Position numbers and translations under genes: made by a program. A stretch of 64,000 nucleotides of DNA from Hyphomicrobium sp. (GTDB taxonomy: Bacteria > Pseudomonadota > Alphaproteobacteria > Rhizobiales > Hyphomicrobiaceae), in contig JAEUME010000001.1 in NCBI GenBank assembly GCA_016793445.1, forward strand, positions 62,001-126,000, given 5' to 3'. This document shows, in pieces, positions 1 to 9,135 of the stretch (position 1 is its first letter; each line of letters starts with the position of its first letter). The notes beneath the pieces were generated by a model. The model was not told the origin of the DNA. It did not search any database and saw nothing but the letters and a program-made list of their open reading frames with translations.

Positions 1-1
1 G

Positions 2-823
2 AAAGCCATCATCGCCGCCGGCCTGCTGTGCGTTGTCATTTATTCGCTCGTTGCCACGACCTTCCAAGGCTTCCTTGGCCTTGAAGGCATGACCGCACCA
101 GGCATTGTGGATGGTACAGGCGTGGCGGCCGCCATGGGCAACATGGTGGGTGGCGGCTCGCAATTCGTCACGCACTTGCTCGAGATGATGATGATCCTGG
201 CGCTGATCCTCGCCATCATGATGGCGATGGCTGGATCATCACGAACGCTGTACCAAGGGGGCGTGGACGGCTGGCTGCCCAAGTATCTGGCGCACACCAA
301 CGAGCACGGCGCCCCTACGCGCGCAATGTGGACCGACCTCGTTTTCAATCTTGGTCTGCTCACGTTTGCTGCCTCGGATGCAACTGCCTACTACCTGATC
401 CTCTCGATCTCGAACGTCGGGTACATGTTGTTCATCTTCCTCAATCTGCAATCGACCTGGATCCATCGCATCGACAGCCCAGACATTCCCCGTCCCTACC
501 GCGCACCCAACTGGCTTGTCGCCTTCAATGCGCTGCTTGGCTTTTTCAACCTGTTTTTGATGGGCGTCGGCGCCAAGGTATGGGGTAACCCGAACGCGCT
601 CTGGTACGGGCTTGCATTTGGCGCACTCATTATCCCCGTGTTCCTGTACCGGCACTACGTGCAAGACAAGGGCCGCTTTCCTGATCACATGCTGATTGAT
701 CTGGATCTCAAGAGCCAGGATCTGGGTCAGCGCCGTGCCGGCTTCCTGCCCTATGCGGCCTTGCTGGTGGGAGCGGCGATCACGCTCTTTGGTCACTATT
801 ACTTCCAGCTTCCGCCGGCGTAG
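2..823 (+). CDS. APC-family amino acid permease, C-terminal part (5' end outside window)
   Basis: The frame is open from the first bases, so the N-terminus lies upstream of the window. The visible 273 residues hold about six or seven hydrophobic segments separated by short charged loops, including a long Met/Leu-rich helix followed by an AGSSRTLYQGG stretch and a conserved PRPYRAPNW loop. These are typical of the C-terminal half of APC-superfamily amino acid/polyamine transporters in the inner membrane. The substrate cannot be told from this part. A strong hairpin follows directly downstream, so this is probably the last gene of its transcript. Confidence 0.85.
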   Translation, partial: KAIIAAGLLCVVIYSLVATTFQGFLGLEGMTAPGIVDGTGVAAAMGNMVGGGSQFVTHLLEMMMILALILAIMMAMAGSSRTLYQGGVDGWLPKYLAHTNEHGAPTRAMWTDLVFNLGLLTFAASDATAYYLILSISNVGYMLFIFLNLQSTWIHRIDSPDIPRPYRAPNWLVAFNALLGFFNLFLMGVGAKVWGNPNALWYGLAFGALIIPVFLYRHYVQDKGRFPDHMLIDLDLKSQDLGQRRAGFLPYAALLVGAAITLFGHYYFQLPPA

Positions 824-856
824 CAGATCCCTTGCGCAGAGGAGGCGCAAAGGCAT

Positions 857-886
857 AAGGGGCAGGCCCGCGCGGGCCTGCCCCTT
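857..886 (+). terminator. Perfect 30-nt palindrome, probable terminator
   Basis: Each 15-nt half is the exact reverse complement of the other (AAGGGGCAGGCCCGC in the left arm). It lies 33 bp after the permease stop. Only a short T run follows on the plus strand. Because it is symmetrical it could also stop transcription arriving from yidD on the minus strand. Confidence 0.65.
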
Positions 887-980
887 TCCATGTCGAGGAA
901 TGGTCTCGATTTCTTGCGCCAGTACTGATCATGTCGAGAGCGGCACCGGAGTCGCTTGGCTGAATTCAATCCGGTGCACC

Positions 981-1343
981 TCAGATTTTGCCCGATCTTT
1001 CAACCTCGGACATTGCATCCATCGAGGCGCTTTGATCGGCAGGCTCGTAGACCCTGCGCCAGCGGCCGTAGCGCCAGGGCGCAAACGGATAATGTTCGGA
1101 ACGGATATCAGGCACCGGATCAACACCGTGCGTTCCGCCCGGACCGCACCGGACCAGCCGCGATACCATCAGCCAAAAGCCTCGCCAGGCCCCGTTCGTG
1201 TCGATGGCGTCGAGTGCATACTGCGAGCAGCTCGGCCAATGGCGGCAGTGATGGCCGGCAAGCGGCTTGAAGGTCCAGCGATAGATATGGATCGGCATCT
1301 TGAGCGCCATCTTGCAGACGCGGACGCCAAGACCCTCGCGCAT
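981..1343 (-). CDS. yidD: Membrane protein insertion efficiency factor YidD
   Basis: This 120-residue protein contains the YidD signature: YRWTFKPLAGHHCRHWPSCSQY, here a YRW...CRHWPSCSQYALDAI core, followed by RLVRCGPGGTHGVDPVP. YidD is a small membrane-associated protein that helps YidC/Sec insert inner-membrane proteins. The start at 1343 is preceded by GAGAGG at good spacing. The gene begins 9 bp after the IscU-like gene on the same strand, so the two are probably co-transcribed. This pairing, divergent from folE, is usual in Hyphomicrobiales. The C-terminal 20 residues after the conserved core look unconserved. Confidence 0.9.
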   Translation of the reverse strand: MREGLGVRVCKMALKMPIHIYRWTFKPLAGHHCRHWPSCSQYALDAIDTNGAWRGFWLMVSRLVRCGPGGTHGVDPVPDIRSEHYPFAPWRYGRWRRVYEPADQSASMDAMSEVERSGKI

Positions 1344-1352
1344 AGCTGCCTC

Positions 1353-1811
1353 TCAAAGAGCCTTGGCGGGAACGGCCGGTCTGGCGGCGATCTCGTCCAG
1401 AGCCTTTTCGACGGCATCAAACACGAGCAACGTCGAAGCATGGCGCGCCCGGTAGTTCCGAACTGGCTCCAGCGCGGCAAGATCAGCCCAGCGCCCGGTG
1501 GGCGGCGGACCGTTCTCCTTCAGCATGGCGCGCATCTGCGCAGCGATCGCGTGCAGTTCACCAGGGCTGGACCCGACGATCTCACGCGCCATCACAGAGG
1601 CTGCAGCCTGCCCCAGAAGGCAGGCTTTCACCGTTTGCCCATAGTCGGCGACCTTTCCCCCCGCCACGGTGAGGTCGACGGTTACTGTGGAACCGCACAA
1701 TTTCGAATGGGCCGTCGCCGTGGCGTCGGGCGCGCTCAGCCGCTGGCCCCGGGTCGAAGCTCCCGCCAACTCGATCAGTTTTGTGTTGTAGATCTCATCC
1801 AGATCAGCCAT
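1353..1811 (-). CDS. Iron-sulfur cluster scaffold-like protein (IscU/NifU N-terminal family)
   Basis: The 152-residue protein has the IscU/NifU-N fold pattern, with cysteines at about 39 (SKLCGS) and 64 (KACLLGQAAASV). The position where the third IscU cysteine would sit reads RHASTLL, so the canonical three-Cys cluster site is incomplete. I recognise this variant as the form found beside yidD and folE in many alphaproteobacteria, where its role is not settled. It may be a scaffold relative rather than the main IscU or SufU. It is divergently transcribed from folE across a 171-bp intergenic region and is followed closely by yidD. Confidence 0.8.
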   Translation of the reverse strand: MADLDEIYNTKLIELAGASTRGQRLSAPDATATAHSKLCGSTVTVDLTVAGGKVADYGQTVKACLLGQAAASVMAREIVGSSPGELHAIAAQMRAMLKENGPPPTGRWADLAALEPVRNYRARHASTLLVFDAVEKALDEIAARPAVPAKAL

Positions 1812-1982
1812 GGCATCCCATTACCCCTTAACCCTTAAGGCCGTGGCAAGCGCACGGCCAAGGGCGGGGCGCATTTTGGTATCGTTCAAACCGCTCTGGG
1901 CTCTTATATAAGGGTTACGGCGGGCAAGAGCGAGACCGCCATTAGATGCCATCGCCGCAGGTCATAAGCAATTTTCGCATCC

Positions 1983-2612
1983 ATGAAGAAATCAGCGACC
2001 GTTGCCCCGAATATTGAGACGCTGCCGCCCCGCCGGCCGACGCGCGCGCAAGCCGAGGAAGCCGTGCGGACCCTGTTGGCCTGGGCTGGGGACGACCCCG
2101 CCAGACCCGGACTTGCGCTGACGCCCCAGCGGGTGGCAGAGGCCTATGGCGAGTATTTCTCCGGCTACCGGGCTGATCCCATCGCCGAACTGTCGTCGAC
2201 TTTCGAGGATGCGACGGGCTACGACGACATGGTCGTGCTGAAGGACATCCAATTCGAAAGTCATTGCGAACACCACATCGCCCCTTTCCGCGGCATTGCG
2301 CATGTCGCCTACATTCCCGACGGACGCATCGTCGGCTTGTCCAAGCTTGCACGTGTCGTGGAGATTTACGCGCGCCGCCTCCAAACCCAGGAGGCGTTGA
2401 CGGGCGAGATCGCTCAGGCGCTGATGGATGGGCTTGGCGCACGCGGCGCGGGCGTCATGATGGTTGCCGAGCACGATTGCATGTCCATGCGCGGCGTCCG
2501 CCGGCGGGGCGCCAAGACGGTAACGGCACGGTTCATGGGCTGCCTGCAAACCGACGAGGCCTGGCGCAATCGTTTTCTTGCGCTCGTGCAGACTGCGGAC
2601 TCGGGCGCTTGA
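1983..2612 (+). CDS. folE: GTP cyclohydrolase I
   Basis: FolE catalyses GTP to 7,8-dihydroneopterin triphosphate, the first step of folate/pterin synthesis in the cytosol. The 209-residue protein has the zinc-site motifs ESHCEHH (Cys95, His98) and [10 protein letters not shown] (Cys166), plus the [17 protein letters not shown] substrate-site helix, and its length is normal for the family. An AT-rich TTATATAA box about 75 bp upstream could be part of its promoter. hisI follows 31 bp downstream on the same strand. Folate supply links it functionally to metF/metH further along, although these are not adjacent. Confidence 0.95.
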   Translation: MKKSATVAPNIETLPPRRPTRAQAEEAVRTLLAWAGDDPARPGLALTPQRVAEAYGEYFSGYRADPIAELSSTFEDATGYDDMVVLKDIQFESHCEHHIAPFRGIAHVAYIPDGRIVGLSKLARVVEIYARRLQTQEALTGEIAQALMDGLGARGAGVMMVAEHDCMSMRGVRRRGAKTVTARFMGCLQTDEAWRNRFLALVQTADSGA

Positions 2613-2643
2613 TGTCACTCATTCTCATGTTCAGGCCCCAACG

Positions 2644-3093
2644 ATGACTTCAAAAGACGTAACGCCCTTCGCACAGCGCGGCGATCTCAGCGAGGTTGAA
2701 CTGGGCAAGAGCTTTTGTCCCAAGTTCGACGATAACGGCCTCATCAGCGCCATTGTCACCGACCGCGACAGCGGCAATGTTTTGATGTTCGCGCACATGA
2801 ACGCACAAAGCCTTCGCGAAACGATCGCCACCGGATATGCGCATTTCTGGAGCCGTTCGCGCGCCAAGCTCTGGAAAAAGGGCGAAGAGAGCGGCAATCT
2901 GCTGCGTGTCGTGGAAATCCGCACCGACTGCGATCAGGACGCGTTGTGGATCGTCGCGCATGTCGAAGGTGCAGGCGTTGCATGCCATACAGGCGCGCAA
3001 AGCTGCTTTTACCGGCGCCTCGTCGTGCCCCCCGGAGACGCAAACACACTCGTCTTGGAGCATGTTGCACTGCCGCGCGGCAAGACCGTCTGA
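2644..3093 (+). CDS. hisI: Phosphoribosyl-AMP cyclohydrolase
   Basis: HisI hydrolyses the adenine ring of phosphoribosyl-AMP, the third step of histidine synthesis. The 149-residue protein shows TDCDQDALW and the zinc-binding [13 protein letters not shown] motif near the C-terminus. An upstream in-frame start at 2578 would add 22 unconserved residues overlapping folE, so ATG 2644 is preferred. It is a stand-alone HisI without a HisE domain, as usual in alphaproteobacteria. It lies directly downstream of folE and is probably in the same transcript. Confidence 0.93.
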   Translation: MTSKDVTPFAQRGDLSEVELGKSFCPKFDDNGLISAIVTDRDSGNVLMFAHMNAQSLRETIATGYAHFWSRSRAKLWKKGEESGNLLRVVEIRTDCDQDALWIVAHVEGAGVACHTGAQSCFYRRLVVPPGDANTLVLEHVALPRGKTV

Positions 3094-3318
3094 TCGCCTG
3101 AGTGTGAATGGCGTAAACCCTTTTGAAACGCGCCAGCTTCACCCACTTCTTAACTATCGGTAGGTTCTTTGCGGTAGTGTGGCCTTAACGGGATTCACTC
3201 TATAGTCTGATCCTGTTTCGAGCCCCTTGCCGAGAAGGCACCGAGGCATGGCATGGTCTTCCTGCACGCTTTCAGGGCGCAGATGAGATCAGCGCAAGAG
3301 CCAAGGAGTGGAAAGCTT

Positions 3319-4311
3319 ATGGCCGGTTTGAAGATTGGCTTGGCACTAGGCGGTGGCGCAGCACGCGGATGGGCGCACATTGGCGTGCTCAAGGCCTTAT
3401 CCGAGGCAGGAATCAAACCGGACATCATTGCGGGCACATCGATCGGCGCTGTCGTCGGGGGTTGTTTTGCGGCTGGCCATCTTGCCGACCTGGAAGGTTT
3501 CGCGCGTGAACTCACGCCGCGGCGCATCTTTGGCTATCTTGACTTCAATCTCGCGGGAAACGGCCTGATCGGCGGGCAGCGTTTGTGCGAGCGTCTCGAC
3601 CGCCACCTGGGAGAAAAGCGTATCGAAGAGCTCGAAACGCGCTTCACGGCCGTGGCCACCGAAATCGGCACCGGTCATGAGCATTGGCTGTCCCGTGGCA
3701 AGCTGGTTGATGCCGTTCGTGCCTCCTATGCTCTTCCGGGCATTTTCAAGCCCGTACGCATCAACGGCCGCTGGCTGTTTGATGGCGCGCTCGTCAATCC
3801 TATTCCGGTGTCGGTATGCCGTGCGCTCGGCGCGCGTTACGTCATCGCGGTCAACTTGAACTTCGACATTCTGGGCCGTGGCAGCGTGCTGCATGCCAGC
3901 GAAGTGGATTATGGTTCCAGCGATGAAGATGGCGCAGAGGTAATCGAGGCAGCAACCACGCCAGCGCGTGGCGTGAAAGCCCTGCTGCAGCGCCAGCTCC
4001 TGGGACGTGGCGATGGCGCGCCCGGCATCTCCACCGTAATGGTCGACGCCTTCAACATCGTGCAGGATCGCATCGCGCGTTCGCGCCTTGCGGGCGATCC
4101 ACCCGACACAATGATCTCGCCGCGTCTGCAGGACTTCGGATTGTTCGACTTCCACCGCGGTAACGATCTGATCGAGAGCGGGTACGCCGCAGCGGCGCGT
4201 CAGATTGAAGACATCGCACGCGAAGTCGAAGCGCGAAATGCCAAGCGCGGGGCCGTTGGTACGGCCCAGCGCCCAGTGCTTGCGGTGGGTGGTCAGCCGG
4301 TCGCGAAGTAA
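3319..4311 (+). CDS. Patatin-like phospholipase (RssA-like)
   Basis: The 330-residue protein has the patatin Ser-Asp dyad: the glycine-rich oxyanion segment LGGGAARGWAHIGVL at 10-24, nucleophile GTSIGA (Ser41), and DGA with Asp155 followed by LVNPIPV. Patatin-family enzymes hydrolyse acyl esters of phospholipids, and this one has no signal peptide, so it should be cytosolic or peripheral. ATG 3319 is chosen because AAGGAG sits 10 bp upstream; a longer in-frame start at 3253 lacks this. Its 3' end overlaps the convergent CBS gene by 19 bp. Confidence 0.9.
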   Translation: MAGLKIGLALGGGAARGWAHIGVLKALSEAGIKPDIIAGTSIGAVVGGCFAAGHLADLEGFARELTPRRIFGYLDFNLAGNGLIGGQRLCERLDRHLGEKRIEELETRFTAVATEIGTGHEHWLSRGKLVDAVRASYALPGIFKPVRINGRWLFDGALVNPIPVSVCRALGARYVIAVNLNFDILGRGSVLHASEVDYGSSDEDGAEVIEAATTPARGVKALLQRQLLGRGDGAPGISTVMVDAFNIVQDRIARSRLAGDPPDTMISPRLQDFGLFDFHRGNDLIESGYAAAARQIEDIAREVEARNAKRGAVGTAQRPVLAVGGQPVAK

Positions 4312-4724
4312 CCGCGCATCGCGGACACTTCAAGTTCGACCTCGGCGATGTGATGCTTCACGATATCGCCAATCGAAACGATCCCCACGAGCCGGCCTTC
4401 CTCGACGACGGGAAGATGGCGGAAACGCCCGTTGGTCATCATTTCCATGATATCGTCAACGGATGTGGCTTCGCCGCATACCACGACTTCACGCGTCATG
4501 ACTTCTGACACCGGCATGCTCAAGGCGTCAGCACCGCGCTGCGCGATGACACGAATGAGATCGCGCTCGGAAATGATGCCGGTCACCGAGCCCCCCCCAC
4601 CGACGATGACGATGGCGCCGATCTTCCTTTGCGCGAGTCGATCGGCGATCTCCTGCACGGTATCGTCTGGGCGCGCCGTAGTTACGCTGCGCCCCTTTAC
4701 CTTGAGGATGTTTGCAATAATCAA
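4293..4724 (-). CDS. Tandem CBS-domain protein
   Basis: The 143 residues form two CBS motifs, roughly 8-65 and 73-130, with GIISERDLIRVIA and GIVSIGDIVKHHI marking the ends of each repeat. Such Bateman modules bind adenosine nucleotides and act as energy or redox sensors. There is no attached enzyme domain, so its partner is unknown. It is convergent with the patatin gene, with a 19-bp 3' overlap. The rhomboid gene lies 113 bp upstream on the same strand. Confidence 0.9.
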   Translation of the reverse strand: MIIANILKVKGRSVTTARPDDTVQEIADRLAQRKIGAIVIVGGGGSVTGIISERDLIRVIAQRGADALSMPVSEVMTREVVVCGEATSVDDIMEMMTNGRFRHLPVVEEGRLVGIVSIGDIVKHHIAEVELEVSAMRGYFATG

Positions 4725-4774
4725 AGCTGCGCCTCCTTTCGCTCGGACTTGCGAGTTCGGTTGTTCCCCGTGTT

Positions 4775-4794
4775 CCGGATTCTAAAAGATCCGG
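4775..4794. other. Small inverted repeat between rhomboid and CBS genes
   Basis: CCGGAT and ATCCGG arms of 6 bp flank an 8-nt AT-rich loop. There is no T run on the minus strand, so it is a weak terminator candidate for the rhomboid gene and could equally be an operator of the CBS gene. Low confidence. Confidence 0.25.
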
Positions 4795-4837
4795 TTACCT
4801 GCAATGGTGCGGTAAAATAATTTCAGGGGCAAGCGTA

Positions 4838-5578
4838 TTATGCGACGTTGGTTGGATCTTCCGACAACGTTGGCAAGCCTCGCTGCGGCGCAATATCAAA
4901 CAGTCCGAATGCAAAAAGCCCGAAGAAATAGCCTCCCAAGTGCGCTTCCCAGGCAATCGCCCCCTCACTTGAGAACGATCCAAAACCGATCATCGCCAGA
5001 AGATTGAGGCCGACAAAAGCCGCCGTCGCCGCCAACACGCGCCGATCGCGCAAGGCTGCGCCAAGCGGCATGAGCGGTATGGAGGCGGGATTTTCCCGCA
5101 GCATCCAGCCTTCGCGGCGGTCGATTGCCGGGAACAGAAAGCGCATGACCGCCCCCATCATCCCGGCGATGGCGCCTGAAGCCCCAATCACCGGCGCCAG
5201 GAGGCCGGCGTGCAGCGCCAGAAACAACAGTGCGCCGGCGAGCCCACAGCACAAGCTGAAAACCAGGAACCTCAAGGCGCCGACGCGCCGGCACACCACT
5301 GAACCGAACGCCAGCAGCCACGCGCCGTTGATGGCCAGGTGAACCTTATCGGCATGAACGAACATATGAGTAAAAAAGGATGTATATGCCGCAAGATCGC
5401 CGCCGGGGATGTCGTGCGCCATGCCCGAGTACCGGGCGGGAATGAAGGCCAGAGCGATCAGCCACCAAAGCCCGTCGTCCTCGTTGAGGGTCAGCCGCGC
5501 CAGATGCACGGCAATGATCACCCCAAGCAGGGCCAACACCGCCAAGGGCACGTTGAAGATGGGCTGGCGTTGCGGCAC
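4838..5578 (-). CDS. Rhomboid-family intramembrane serine protease
   Basis: The 246-residue membrane protein has about six or seven hydrophobic segments. It carries the rhomboid catalytic pair: Ser134 in IGASGAIAG and His213 in EAHLGGYFFG, with an HMFVHADKVHLAIN segment matching the conserved membrane-entry helix. Rhomboids cleave transmembrane substrates within the bilayer; the substrate is unknown here. It is divergent from the PAS-type gene over a 244-bp gap in which I see no gene. Confidence 0.92.
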   Translation of the reverse strand: MPQRQPIFNVPLAVLALLGVIIAVHLARLTLNEDDGLWWLIALAFIPARYSGMAHDIPGGDLAAYTSFFTHMFVHADKVHLAINGAWLLAFGSVVCRRVGALRFLVFSLCCGLAGALLFLALHAGLLAPVIGASGAIAGMMGAVMRFLFPAIDRREGWMLRENPASIPLMPLGAALRDRRVLAATAAFVGLNLLAMIGFGSFSSEGAIAWEAHLGGYFFGLFAFGLFDIAPQRGLPTLSEDPTNVA

Positions 5579-5822
5579 TGGCGTCTATCCTTTGATTTTC
5601 GTCTGCCCGGGCAGACCACGTGGGCGCACGCAAGTCAAATCGGGCATCCGGCAACCCTAAACCATTCACCGTTCGCAGCTGCCCGCACCATGCCGGGCCC
5701 AGCCGTGACCGGCTGGCATGATCGATGCTCTTTGCTTGGCGAGATAAGTCGGCGGTATCTCCCTTGTCCCCCAATGACACAGTGAATTGGGTGCCCCGGC
5801 TGTGAGGAAATAGCAATCGGGC

Positions 5823-6473
5823 ATGTGTACAAAAATGAAAGAAGCGATCTCGCGCCAGCTCTACAGCTACTGGAACTCAATGCGTGGGGAGCGCCTCGCC
5901 CCGAAACGGTTCGAGATTGAGCCATCCCAAATCGCAAAGATCTTGCCCGACACGTTCATTTTGGAACGTATTAATCCTGAAACAGCCCGCTTCCGGTTGG
6001 CTGGCACACGTATCTGCGAGGCATTCGCCGCCGAGTTCCGTGGCGTCAACGTTTTCGATTTGTTTTGCCTGGAAGACAAGATCACCCTCCAACGCGAATT
6101 CTCAGTCATCGCCCGGCAAGGCGCTGTCGGGGTATTCGAGATCGAAGGCGGCACGGAGAGTTCACGCAAGGTGCGCTTCGAGATCGTGGTCACGCCTTTG
6201 ATGCATACCCGGGAAGTTGTCGACCGTTATCTTGGGTCCATCACCCCCATCGATCCCCCAGCCTGGCTTGGCAGTGAGTTGATCAGCGAACGCCGCCTCA
6301 TCTGCCACGAACTCATCTGGCCTGACGGCCGCCCCCACACCCTGACGGACGCCATGGCGCGCCAGTCGCCCTTCATGCCCAACGTGCACAATGCGCGGCT
6401 CGTACGCGTCGACCGCCGCCAGTTCCGCGTCTACGACGGCGGTCTTTCCGACGGCTGCGACGACGAGCGCTGA
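5823..6473 (+). CDS. PAS_5-family (DUF1388-like) protein
   Basis: The 216-residue soluble protein begins with an LYSYWNSMRGERLAPKR segment followed by a PAS-like core (ILERINPETARFRLAGTRICEAF, then FEIEGG and PLMHT strands). This is the arrangement of the alphaproteobacterial PAS_5 family, whose members are stand-alone PAS proteins with no output domain. Ligand and partner are unknown. An alternative ATG at 5835 removes four residues. The neighbouring PilZ protein also lacks an output domain, so both may be signalling adaptors, but this is inference. Confidence 0.75.
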   Translation: MCTKMKEAISRQLYSYWNSMRGERLAPKRFEIEPSQIAKILPDTFILERINPETARFRLAGTRICEAFAAEFRGVNVFDLFCLEDKITLQREFSVIARQGAVGVFEIEGGTESSRKVRFEIVVTPLMHTREVVDRYLGSITPIDPPAWLGSELISERRLICHELIWPDGRPHTLTDAMARQSPFMPNVHNARLVRVDRRQFRVYDGGLSDGCDDER

Positions 6474-6659
6474 GCAAATCCAAAGCAGCCCGCAGGTGGC
6501 CCCTCCCCGCCCGCATCTGGTGGACCATCACTCGCTTCAAAAACGAAGCGGCGATTAGCCGTTCATTAAGGTCCTGCCCGCCATACTCGGTCCCAACGGT
6601 TCAACACCGGATTTCCCCGTGTCAGGGCCTCTCCGGATCGAAGTGGCGGATGATAATTC

Positions 6660-7292
6660 ATGCCTTTGCCAGCACAGGACGCGCGCGCAAGCCGCACGCC
6701 CGCTAACACGCCGCGGTTCGTGCCGGATTTGCGCCGGCATCGCCGCGTGCCGCTGAAACTTGCCGGGCGCTTCATGCGCGAGGACCGCCGGGAATATCCT
6801 TGTGAGCTGCAGGATGTCTCGGTTGGCGGAGCCGGCATCGTTTCCGATGTCCCGGTCAAAGTGAACGAACGGATCGTCGCCTATTTCGAGCATTTGGGCG
6901 GCTTGGAAGCCATCGTCACGCGCGCCTACCGCGACGGGTTTGCTGTCCAATTCAAGATCACGCCCCATAAGCGAGAAAAACTCGCCGCACAGATTACCTG
7001 GCTCATCAACCGCGACGCCTTTCCCGACGAGGAGGAGCGTCTGCACGAGCGCATTGGAACGAGCGGCCGCAAGGCGCGTTTGCGCACGGATGAGAACATC
7101 ACCATCGACGTGGATGTGCTCGATATCTCCGTATCGGGCGCCTCGGTGGGCACGGCAGCGCGCCCGCCCATCGGCGCTCCCGTCATGCTTGGCGATTTCA
7201 AGGCCGTGGTGCGGCGGCATCATGGGCAGGGGCTTGGACTTCAATTCGAGGAAACTCACGACATCGAGATTTTGCGGCGAAGTCTTCTGTGA
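6660..7292 (+). CDS. Tandem PilZ-domain protein
   Basis: This 210-residue protein has two PilZ-like halves. The first shows the c-di-GMP motif pair RRHRR (residues 25-29) and DVSVGG (about 52-57). The second keeps DISVSGAS near residue 156 but has no clear RxxxR, so it may be a non-binding copy that serves for dimer-like packing. PilZ proteins bind cyclic di-GMP and control motility, polysaccharide or cell-cycle targets. There is no transmembrane segment. The gene lies 186 bp after the PAS protein, and no output or diguanylate cyclase gene is nearby. Confidence 0.85.
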   Translation: MPLPAQDARASRTPANTPRFVPDLRRHRRVPLKLAGRFMREDRREYPCELQDVSVGGAGIVSDVPVKVNERIVAYFEHLGGLEAIVTRAYRDGFAVQFKITPHKREKLAAQITWLINRDAFPDEEERLHERIGTSGRKARLRTDENITIDVDVLDISVSGASVGTAARPPIGAPVMLGDFKAVVRRHHGQGLGLQFEETHDIEILRRSLL

Positions 7293-7468
7293 ACCGCAGC
7301 TTTTGATGCTCCGGGTTGTCGGAAAAACTGATGCCAAGAATTTCCCGCCATCTTGCCCAAATACGGCGATTAAAATTTGAACTAAGATTGGTTCAAAAGC
7401 GGGACCAGTTGTTGAAGCTAAATCGAACTGCGTGTTGTAAAGTCGCATACCGTATCCGAGGGCGTAAC

Positions 7469-8146
7469 ATGAAGTGCGGTCGCGTAAGCGTTGTAACAGC
7501 GTTGAGTGCAATAGCGTTCGCAGGGGCTACTCCGGCCCTCGCGCAAGGCGTCAAGAATATTTCGTCGAAGCGGTCTCCGGCGTATATGCGCATCTTTGGT
7601 AATGCGCCGCCGCCTTACGGCTTCGTACGGTTCTGCGACGGGCACCCTGATGAATGTGCCCAGGCAGGTTCGCCCAATGACGTGCGCTTCGAGGCGACGC
7701 CGGATCGGCTGAGCGAACTCGATCAGGTCAATCGCTACGTCAACAAGATTGTCGAACCCGCGACCGATATGGAGATCTACGGCGTCAACGAGCTTTGGAC
7801 GCTGCCCTCCAAGAGAGGCGACTGTGAGGACTATGCGCTGTTGAAGCGCCGCATGCTCATGGATCGCGGCTGGCCCGCTGGCGCGCTGCTGATGACAGTC
7901 GTTCGCGACGAGAAGAACGAAGGCCACGCGATCCTGACGGCGCGCACAACCCAAGGCGACTTCGTGCTCGACAACAAGAACGAGGAAGTAAAGCTGTGGA
8001 CGCAGACGCCGTACCACTATGTCATGCGCCAGTCCTACATCAATCCGCGGGTGTGGGTCTCGCTTGATCCCTCCGACGCCGCTCCCTCGTCAGCCGTTGC
8101 TGGCGTTCAGGCGAACCCTGAATTCGTGGAGAAGGATCACGACTGA
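7469..8146 (+). CDS. Secreted transglutaminase-like cysteine peptidase (BTLCP family)
   Basis: The 225-residue precursor starts at ATG 7469, preceded by GAGGG, and has a signal peptide ending near TPALAQG. The catalytic triad of the bacterial transglutaminase-like cysteine proteinases is visible: Cys119 in GDCEDYALLKR, His153 in EGHAIL and Asp168 in LDNKNEEV. Relatives include the periplasmic LapG proteases controlled by c-di-GMP receptors, which cleave large adhesins. No adhesin or LapD-type gene is in the window, although a PilZ protein lies just upstream. A strong terminator follows. Confidence 0.92.
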   Translation: MKCGRVSVVTALSAIAFAGATPALAQGVKNISSKRSPAYMRIFGNAPPPYGFVRFCDGHPDECAQAGSPNDVRFEATPDRLSELDQVNRYVNKIVEPATDMEIYGVNELWTLPSKRGDCEDYALLKRRMLMDRGWPAGALLMTVVRDEKNEGHAILTARTTQGDFVLDNKNEEVKLWTQTPYHYVMRQSYINPRVWVSLDPSDAAPSSAVAGVQANPEFVEKDHD

Positions 8147-8202
8147 ATCCAGGTCCGGGACCTCACCCTGCCATCCCCCGCCCCCTTCCCGGGCCTGTTA
8201 CC

Positions 8203-8243
8203 GGGCCGGACGCTTCCCCCCGCGTCCGGCCCGGGCCATTTTT
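8203..8243 (+). terminator. Rho-independent terminator after BTLCP gene
   Basis: An 11-bp GC-rich stem (GGGCCGGACGC with GCGTCCGGCCC) and an 8-nt C-rich loop are followed after six bases by ATTTTTG on the plus strand. Confidence 0.8.
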
Positions 8244-8281
8244 GCAGCCCAGGCCACTTGCAAAAAGCGGTTCTGAAGCGA

Positions 8282-8812
8282 TCAGGCAATAGACTTCAAG
8301 CCGGAGGCGTAGCGCTTCCAGTTGGCGACATAACGCGCAGCACCCGCGGAAAAGCGCACAACCTCCTCCTCAGTCAGTTCGCGCACGATCTTGCCGGGCG
8401 AGCCGATCACCATTGAACGCGGCGGGATCACCTTCCCCTCAGGGATCAGCGTATTTGCGCCAATCACGCATTCCTCGCCAATCTTGGCCCCGTTGAGAAT
8501 GATCGACCCGATGCCGATGAGGCTTGCGCGTCCGATCGAGCAACCGTGCAGCATCACCATATGACCCACAGTGCAGTCAGGTCCTATGACCAAGGGGTAA
8601 CCGGGGTCGGTATGCAGCACGCAGCCATCCTGCACATTGGAGCGCGCGCCGATGCGGATGGGCTCGTTATCCCCGCGCAGCACGGCGCCAAACCACACGC
8701 TGGCGTCCTCCTCGAGAATTACATTGCCTATCACGGCAGCATTAGGGGCCACCCAGCAGCGCCCTTCTGCAGCAAGGGTCGCGGACACGCCGCCCAGACT
8801 GTAAAGTGTCAT
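8282..8812 (-). CDS. Gamma-carbonic-anhydrase-like protein (left-handed beta-helix)
   Basis: The 176-residue protein consists of hexapeptide repeats and keeps the three zinc-ligand histidines of the gamma class: one in VLHTDPGYP and two in [10 protein letters not shown]. Relatives (YrdA/PaaY type) are trimeric metalloproteins in the cytosol, with carbonic anhydrase activity shown for only some. ATG 8812 matches the usual family N-terminus; a GTG at 8839 would add nine residues but has no clear ribosome site. It is the third gene of the cysE - DUF3126 - gamma-CA run on the minus strand. Confidence 0.9.
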   Translation of the reverse strand: MTLYSLGGVSATLAAEGRCWVAPNAAVIGNVILEEDASVWFGAVLRGDNEPIRIGARSNVQDGCVLHTDPGYPLVIGPDCTVGHMVMLHGCSIGRASLIGIGSIILNGAKIGEECVIGANTLIPEGKVIPPRSMVIGSPGKIVRELTEEEVVRFSAGAARYVANWKRYASGLKSIA

Positions 8813-8859
8813 CGAAGTGCTATCGCCCTGTTTGCTCACACGCGACCATGGTTGCGTCG

Positions 8860-9075
8860 TCAGACGCCTTCAAGATCCATATCGAGGATCGCCATGTGAA
8901 GCTGATAGGACGTCTCGCCGTCCTCGACTTCGCGATAAAGCGCGGCGACGAATTCTCCGTTAATGAAGACTTCCGCCATATCGTCCTTCTTGGGCTGAGC
9001 CTTCACTTCCAGCGAGGGGGCTCCGAAGGTCTTGCGCAAGTAGGTTTGCAAACGGGCAAGCTCGTCTTTCTTCAA
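8860..9075 (-). CDS. DUF3126 family protein
   Basis: The 71-residue protein ([17 protein letters not shown] start, [14 protein letters not shown] core, acidic DMDLE end) matches the small conserved DUF3126 family of alphaproteobacteria. Its function is unknown. It lies 60 bp downstream of cysE and 47 bp upstream of the gamma-CA gene on the same strand. This placement next to cysE is commonly conserved and suggests co-transcription. Confidence 0.85.
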   Translation of the reverse strand: MKKDELARLQTYLRKTFGAPSLEVKAQPKKDDMAEVFINGEFVAALYREVEDGETSYQLHMAILDMDLEGV

Positions 9076-9135
9076 GGTCTTCTCTCCGGTTGAGGGCGCC
9101 GCGGCGCAGCAAATTGAATCTGAGGCGCTTGCCCG

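Noticed and set aside
696..1838. 380-codon plus-strand frame across yidD and the IscU-like gene
   Set aside because: Both minus-strand genes have conserved motifs, and this frame also crosses the terminator hairpin.
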